Below, in pieces: positions 60,969-64,000 of a DNA stretch of 64,000 bases (the first letter of the stretch is position 1; every line of letters starts with the position of its first letter). The notes beneath the pieces are model-generated. The model saw only the letters and a program-made list of their open reading frames with translations. It searched no databases and was not told where the DNA came from. The stretch is from positions 1,984,001-2,048,000 of the forward strand of contig NZ_CP102830.1 of assembly GCF_024730785.1 (NCBI RefSeq). Reading direction: 5' to 3'. A program made the position numbers and the translations under genes. Source of the DNA: Pseudomonas sp. LS44. GTDB lineage: Bacteria; Pseudomonadota; Gammaproteobacteria; Pseudomonadales; Pseudomonadaceae.

Positions 60969-61007
60969 GCCAACCGCCAAATCTTGGCAAACAGTCATAA
61001 ATTTGGC
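60969..61007. promoter_or_regulatory. GCCAA/TTGGC repeat cluster, candidate operator
   Basis: Four copies of one 5-bp unit lie within 39 bp: GCCAA at 60969 and 60976, and TTGGC at 60984 and 61003. The middle two form a perfect palindrome, GCCAA-ATC-TTGGC. The cluster lies in the 240-bp space between the divergent cytochrome and regulator genes, about 40-80 bp before the cytochrome start, where an enhancer or operator would be expected. No perfect sigma54 -24/-12 promoter was found. Confidence 0.4.
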
Positions 61008-61170
61008 ACATCAGTACCAGTAACTCATTCGAATTCGTCTGCATGTTATTGATGAATCTAGATTTATGAGAAAAGCTTCCAAGGCGCGTCAAAAAACAGG
61101 CTAGCCTCCATTTGTCGAAACAAGCATCTGTTTTGAATGGATTACTAATAATTGACGCCAAGGAATAACA

Positions 61171-62499
61171 ATGTTCGACGTGGTCGATCCGGCGCGACGC
61201 CTTTTGGTGGTCGAGCCTTGTGCTGATTGCCTGAGATTACTGCCCGAGTTGAAAAGTGCTGGTTGGGAGGTATCCAGTTGTACGCTAGACAATCTCGATC
61301 CACCGGCCTGTGACGTTGGCTTATTGCGATTGCAAGCTGCCCAGCTTCCGCGCCCGGAAAGCATCAAGGAGCTGATCTCGAACAGCAATACCGAGTGGAT
61401 CGCGGTATTGAGTGCAGACGCTTTGCGGCATCAGCACGTGGGCGATTTCATCAGCGAGTGGTTTTTCGATTTCCATACGCTTCCCTTCGATGTCGATCGT
61501 GTCCAAGTAACTCTGGGGCGTGCATTCGGCATGGCTCGCTTGCGTGGACGCGGGCGTGAAAGTCGCGATGATCTAGGCAACGAATTGCTCGGCCAGAGTA
61601 AGCCGATGCAAGAGCTGCGCAAACTGCTCACGAAGTTGGCCGCAACGGACTCCACCGTCCTGGTACATGGCGAAAGCGGCACCGGTAAGGAACTCGTTGC
61701 CAGAACCTTGCATCGCCAGTCGCGGCGTGCCAATGGTCCATTCGTGGCAGTTAATTGCGGGGCAATTCCAGAGCATCTGATTCAGTCGGAATTGTTCGGC
61801 CACGAGAAGGGCGCGTTTACCGGCGCTCACCAACGCAAGATCGGCCGTTTCGAGTCCGCCGCCGGTGGCACGTTGTTCCTCGATGAGGTCGCCGACCTGC
61901 CTCTGGACCTGCAAGCCAACTTGTTGCGGGTACTGCAAGAAAAGCAAATCGAGCGGGTCGGCGGTACGCAGCCCATTCCGATCAATGTGCGCGTTCTTGC
62001 GGCGACTCACGTCAATCTGGAAAAAGCCATCGAGTCGTGCCGCTTTCGTGAGGACCTCTTTTACCGTCTCAATGTGCTGCAAGTAGAGACGCTGCCGTTG
62101 CGCAGCAGGCCGGGAGATATTCCGCTGCTGGCCGACTACTTCTCACAGCTTTACAGCCAGGAAATCGGCCGCCGTCCGCGCAAGTTCAGCGAGGGCGCAC
62201 TAACCGCGATGAAGACTCATCCGTGGCCGGGAAATGTCCGCGAGCTAGCCAATCGCGTTCGTCGCGGATTGGTATTGGCCGAGGGAAGGCAAATCGAGGC
62301 GATCAATCTGGGCCTCGATCTTAGCGAAATGCCCTGCGCAGCCCAGCAAACCCTGGAAGCTTACATTTTCCAAGCGGAGCGCCAGGCGTTGTGTGATGTG
62401 CTGGCGCGTTTCTCTAACAATCTCAGCCAGGCCGCACGGGTGTTAGGTGTCTCGCGACCGACCTTTTACCGCCTGATGCACAAGCATCAGATTCGCTGA
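61171..62499 (+). CDS. Sigma54-dependent enhancer-binding regulator
   Basis: A 442-residue activator. The N-terminal domain (about 1-125) looks like a receiver, but the acidic pocket and phospho-Asp positions are replaced ([16 protein letters not shown]), so it is probably not phosphorylated, as in FleQ. The AAA+ domain is intact: Walker A GESGTGKE (167-174), GAFTGA (214-219) and Walker B TLFLDEV. The C-terminal Fis-type HTH reads [18 protein letters not shown]. It may control the divergent cytochrome/catalase operon or the adjacent fap operon. Confidence 0.88.
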   Translation: MFDVVDPARRLLVVEPCADCLRLLPELKSAGWEVSSCTLDNLDPPACDVGLLRLQAAQLPRPESIKELISNSNTEWIAVLSADALRHQHVGDFISEWFFDFHTLPFDVDRVQVTLGRAFGMARLRGRGRESRDDLGNELLGQSKPMQELRKLLTKLAATDSTVLVHGESGTGKELVARTLHRQSRRANGPFVAVNCGAIPEHLIQSELFGHEKGAFTGAHQRKIGRFESAAGGTLFLDEVADLPLDLQANLLRVLQEKQIERVGGTQPIPINVRVLAATHVNLEKAIESCRFREDLFYRLNVLQVETLPLRSRPGDIPLLADYFSQLYSQEIGRRPRKFSEGALTAMKTHPWPGNVRELANRVRRGLVLAEGRQIEAINLGLDLSEMPCAAQQTLEAYIFQAERQALCDVLARFSNNLSQAARVLGVSRPTFYRLMHKHQIR

Positions 62500-62513
62500 G
62501 CGACAGCGCAAAA

Positions 62514-62533
62514 CCCGGCCATCAATGGCCGGG
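62514..62533. terminator. 9-bp perfect hairpin between the regulator and fapF
   Basis: CCCGGCCAT pairs with ATGGCCGGG around CA, between the converging genes ending at 62499 and 62545. An AAA precedes it, but no long T-tract follows. Confidence 0.5.
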
Positions 62534-62544
62534 CGATAGTTAGT

Positions 62545-63822
62545 TCAGAAGTAGTAGGGGAATTTGACGCTGAACGTGAAGTCTGGCGAATCTGGCGTCA
62601 GTCCAATGGACAAGTTGGGCACCACGGTCAAATTCTGATTCACCGCGAAGGTTGAGCCGATGTTGAAGTAGGCAGCATTGGCATCGCTGCCCGACACCGT
62701 TTCCCACTCCAGACCATCCGACTTTACTTTGCTTTTTTGCGCTATCAGTTGCGAGTACGACATGGAAAGACTCATGCGCTCGTTGAGGGCAAACGCAAGC
62801 CCCATGCCGTATTGAAACCAGTTACCTAGTTTGACTTTGCCCGGCTGCTTGACGCCCTGGGTCGGGCTGAGGTCATCGACCGACTCCTCCAGGTTGTAGG
62901 TATAGGAAATATTACCGAACAGCACTGCCGGGTCGACTGTCTTGACCAGCGACAGCCCCGGCGTAACGGACCACACGCCGTTGCCGGTGGGCAAGTCTTC
63001 GGGGACGTTGAGGTTGTTATTGCCGGGCACAGGTTCCAGTTTGATGCCATAAGGCTCGTCGCCAGTCGGTGCCTTGACCCGAAAGCTGACGACGGCATCG
63101 GGTTGGCTTTCGCTCTCATCCATGAACTTGTACGACACGCCGAAATTGACGTCGCCGAGCCGCGGGTCGCCTTTCACGGTTTCATCGCTGATCTGATTGG
63201 ACGCACCGCCGGCGGCTCCTGCCGATTCGTAGGTGGACTGGCGATAAACGATTGGCGCATTCACATCGAACTGCCAGCGCTGGTGCCAGTTGTAGCGGCT
63301 GGTTAAGTCGAGGGTGAAGTAGTCGGAGTTGATCTGGTCGACCCCGAGATTGCCAAGAAAGATGCTGTCCAGAGCCAGGAAGCCATTAAGGAACAGCTGG
63401 CGGGTATCGTAGTGGGAGTAGCTGAGCCCGGTTTCCACGCTGAAGGCGCCGCCACCGAAGAAGCCACTTGCTTCGTCATACAGATTCTCGACGCTGCGCG
63501 CGGGCGTGTTGTCATCCTGCAAGCTGGTTCCATATCCGGAACCCTGCTGCGCGACCGTCTCGTTGGGCTGTTTGCTGAGCGGGCGAGTGGCCGGGCGTTG
63601 CGGTGCCGGCGGTTGCGCTTCGATCTGGCGAAGTCGCTGCTCAAGCACCATTAGCGCTTTCTGCTGGGACTCATATCGATCCTTGAGTTCAATCAGTTGA
63701 TGTTGCAGGGTGGAGGCTTCTGCCTCCGTAGCTGCCTGCAGCGGCAATGCGACCAAGGCTGCGACGCCTGCCATCACGCAGGCGGTCAAACGCTTGGGCA
63801 TCATTACGTCCTTGTTGGTCAT
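62545..63822 (-). CDS. fapF: Outer-membrane amyloid secretion channel FapF
   Basis: Outer-membrane beta-barrel that exports Fap amyloid subunits in Pseudomonas. The 425-residue chain follows AGAGGAG, with a signal peptide to about residue 31 (ALPLQA). A coiled-coil segment of about 35-70 ([19 protein letters not shown]) is followed by a Pro-rich linker and a barrel ending in the outer-membrane signature KFPYYF. This N-terminal coiled coil plus barrel layout, and the text, match FapF as I recall it. It is the last gene of a fap operon entering from the right. Confidence 0.82.
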   Translation of the reverse strand: MTNKDVMMPKRLTACVMAGVAALVALPLQAATEAEASTLQHQLIELKDRYESQQKALMVLEQRLRQIEAQPPAPQRPATRPLSKQPNETVAQQGSGYGTSLQDDNTPARSVENLYDEASGFFGGGAFSVETGLSYSHYDTRQLFLNGFLALDSIFLGNLGVDQINSDYFTLDLTSRYNWHQRWQFDVNAPIVYRQSTYESAGAAGGASNQISDETVKGDPRLGDVNFGVSYKFMDESESQPDAVVSFRVKAPTGDEPYGIKLEPVPGNNNLNVPEDLPTGNGVWSVTPGLSLVKTVDPAVLFGNISYTYNLEESVDDLSPTQGVKQPGKVKLGNWFQYGMGLAFALNERMSLSMSYSQLIAQKSKVKSDGLEWETVSGSDANAAYFNIGSTFAVNQNLTVVPNLSIGLTPDSPDFTFSVKFPYYF

Positions 63823-63840
63823 GGTTGCTCCTCTGCGAGA

Positions 63841-64000
63841 TCAATAGCCCGTGGGCTGCAGGCTTTTAAGTTGTTCCCAAGCGCAATTCAGCCCACTGGC
63901 CGATGGCATGTTTTCGCGAAGCATTACGTTCAGTGCGGCGACGTTCTCTACCCGGTTGTTCGAACCGACGATGTCGGTGCGTTGGACCGCCCCTCCCGCG
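63841..64000 (-). CDS. 3' end of the next fap gene (probably fapE), partial
   Basis: The minus-strand frame open from the window edge to the TGA at 63841-63843 encodes the last 52 residues of a protein. It includes IVGSNNRVENVAALNVMLR and SGLNCAWEQLKSLQPTGY. In known fap operons fapE precedes fapF, and the Asn-rich VGSNNRVENVAALN text fits the Fap amyloid-like family. It ends 19 bp before the fapF start. The identity rests on position and this fragment only. Confidence 0.6.
   Translation of the reverse strand, partial: AGGAVQRTDIVGSNNRVENVAALNVMLRENMPSASGLNCAWEQLKSLQPTGY

Noticed and set aside
61003..61018. TTGGCAC-N5-TACC as a sigma54 promoter upstream of the enhancer-binding gene
   Set aside because: The -24 half matches but the essential GC of the -12 element is CC. 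The reverse-strand candidate has spacing one base short.

Overview
The window is Pseudomonas chromosome. The gene order closely follows what I recall of the P. aeruginosa PA1792-PA1847 stretch: lpxH-ppiB-glnS-cysS-folD-tRNAs-tig-clpP-clpX-lon-hupB-ppiD, then nppA1A2BCD-mltD, gloB-rnhA-dnaQ, ldcA, fimL-nudC, sohB, cysI, metH, cti and nfuA. It ends in a fap functional-amyloid operon. The sequence is GC-rich, and no phage, IS element, integron or CRISPR array was seen. Two genes I expect from P. aeruginosa synteny are absent: fabI between ppiD and nppD, and parRS between the tRNAs and tig. This points to a Pseudomonas other than P. aeruginosa. Species cannot be fixed from the sequence alone.

Layout. 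1-4.4 kb: lipid A hydrolase and peptidyl-prolyl isomerase, with glnS-cysS divergent. 4.4-6 kb: folD, then a tRNA-Arg/His/Leu cluster behind a near-consensus sigma70 promoter. 6-14.5 kb: a proteostasis block (trigger factor, ClpP, ClpX, Lon behind a sigma32-type promoter, HU-beta, PpiD). 14.6-23.7 kb, minus strand: lytic transglycosylase MltD, then an Npp/Yej-type peptide ABC transporter with two tandem binding proteins. 23.8-31.4 kb: glyoxalase II, methyltransferase, RNase HI, DNA Pol III epsilon, lysine decarboxylase with its permease, and a dienoyl-CoA isomerase-like crotonase. 31.4-41 kb: FimL, NudC, a TSUP permease, an SDR/APH/SCP2/phosphatase group likely tied to acyl or lipid metabolism, SohB and a YhdH-type reductase. 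41-51.7 kb: sulfite reductase with its DUF934 partner, a 37-residue membrane peptide, an orphan sugar-type binding protein, a divergent RlmN-like radical SAM enzyme, DUF1883, an LRR-kinase fusion and MetH. 51.8-57.7 kb: cti and nfuA beside decaying genes (acyltransferase, DUF421, topoisomerase IB) and a pair of small paralogues. 57.9-64 kb: a membrane-anchored catalase-like protein with a di-heme RoxA-like cytochrome, divergent from a sigma54 enhancer-binding regulator, then fapF and the 3' end of the next fap gene.

Most genes are conserved housekeeping or stress functions. The less ordinary parts are the 54-57.7 kb decay zone, the catalase-like/RoxA-like/regulator island, the LRR-kinase next to DUF1883, and the tandem binding proteins. 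No wholly unknown multi-gene system could be demonstrated. The 57.9-62.5 kb island is the best candidate for a poorly described one.
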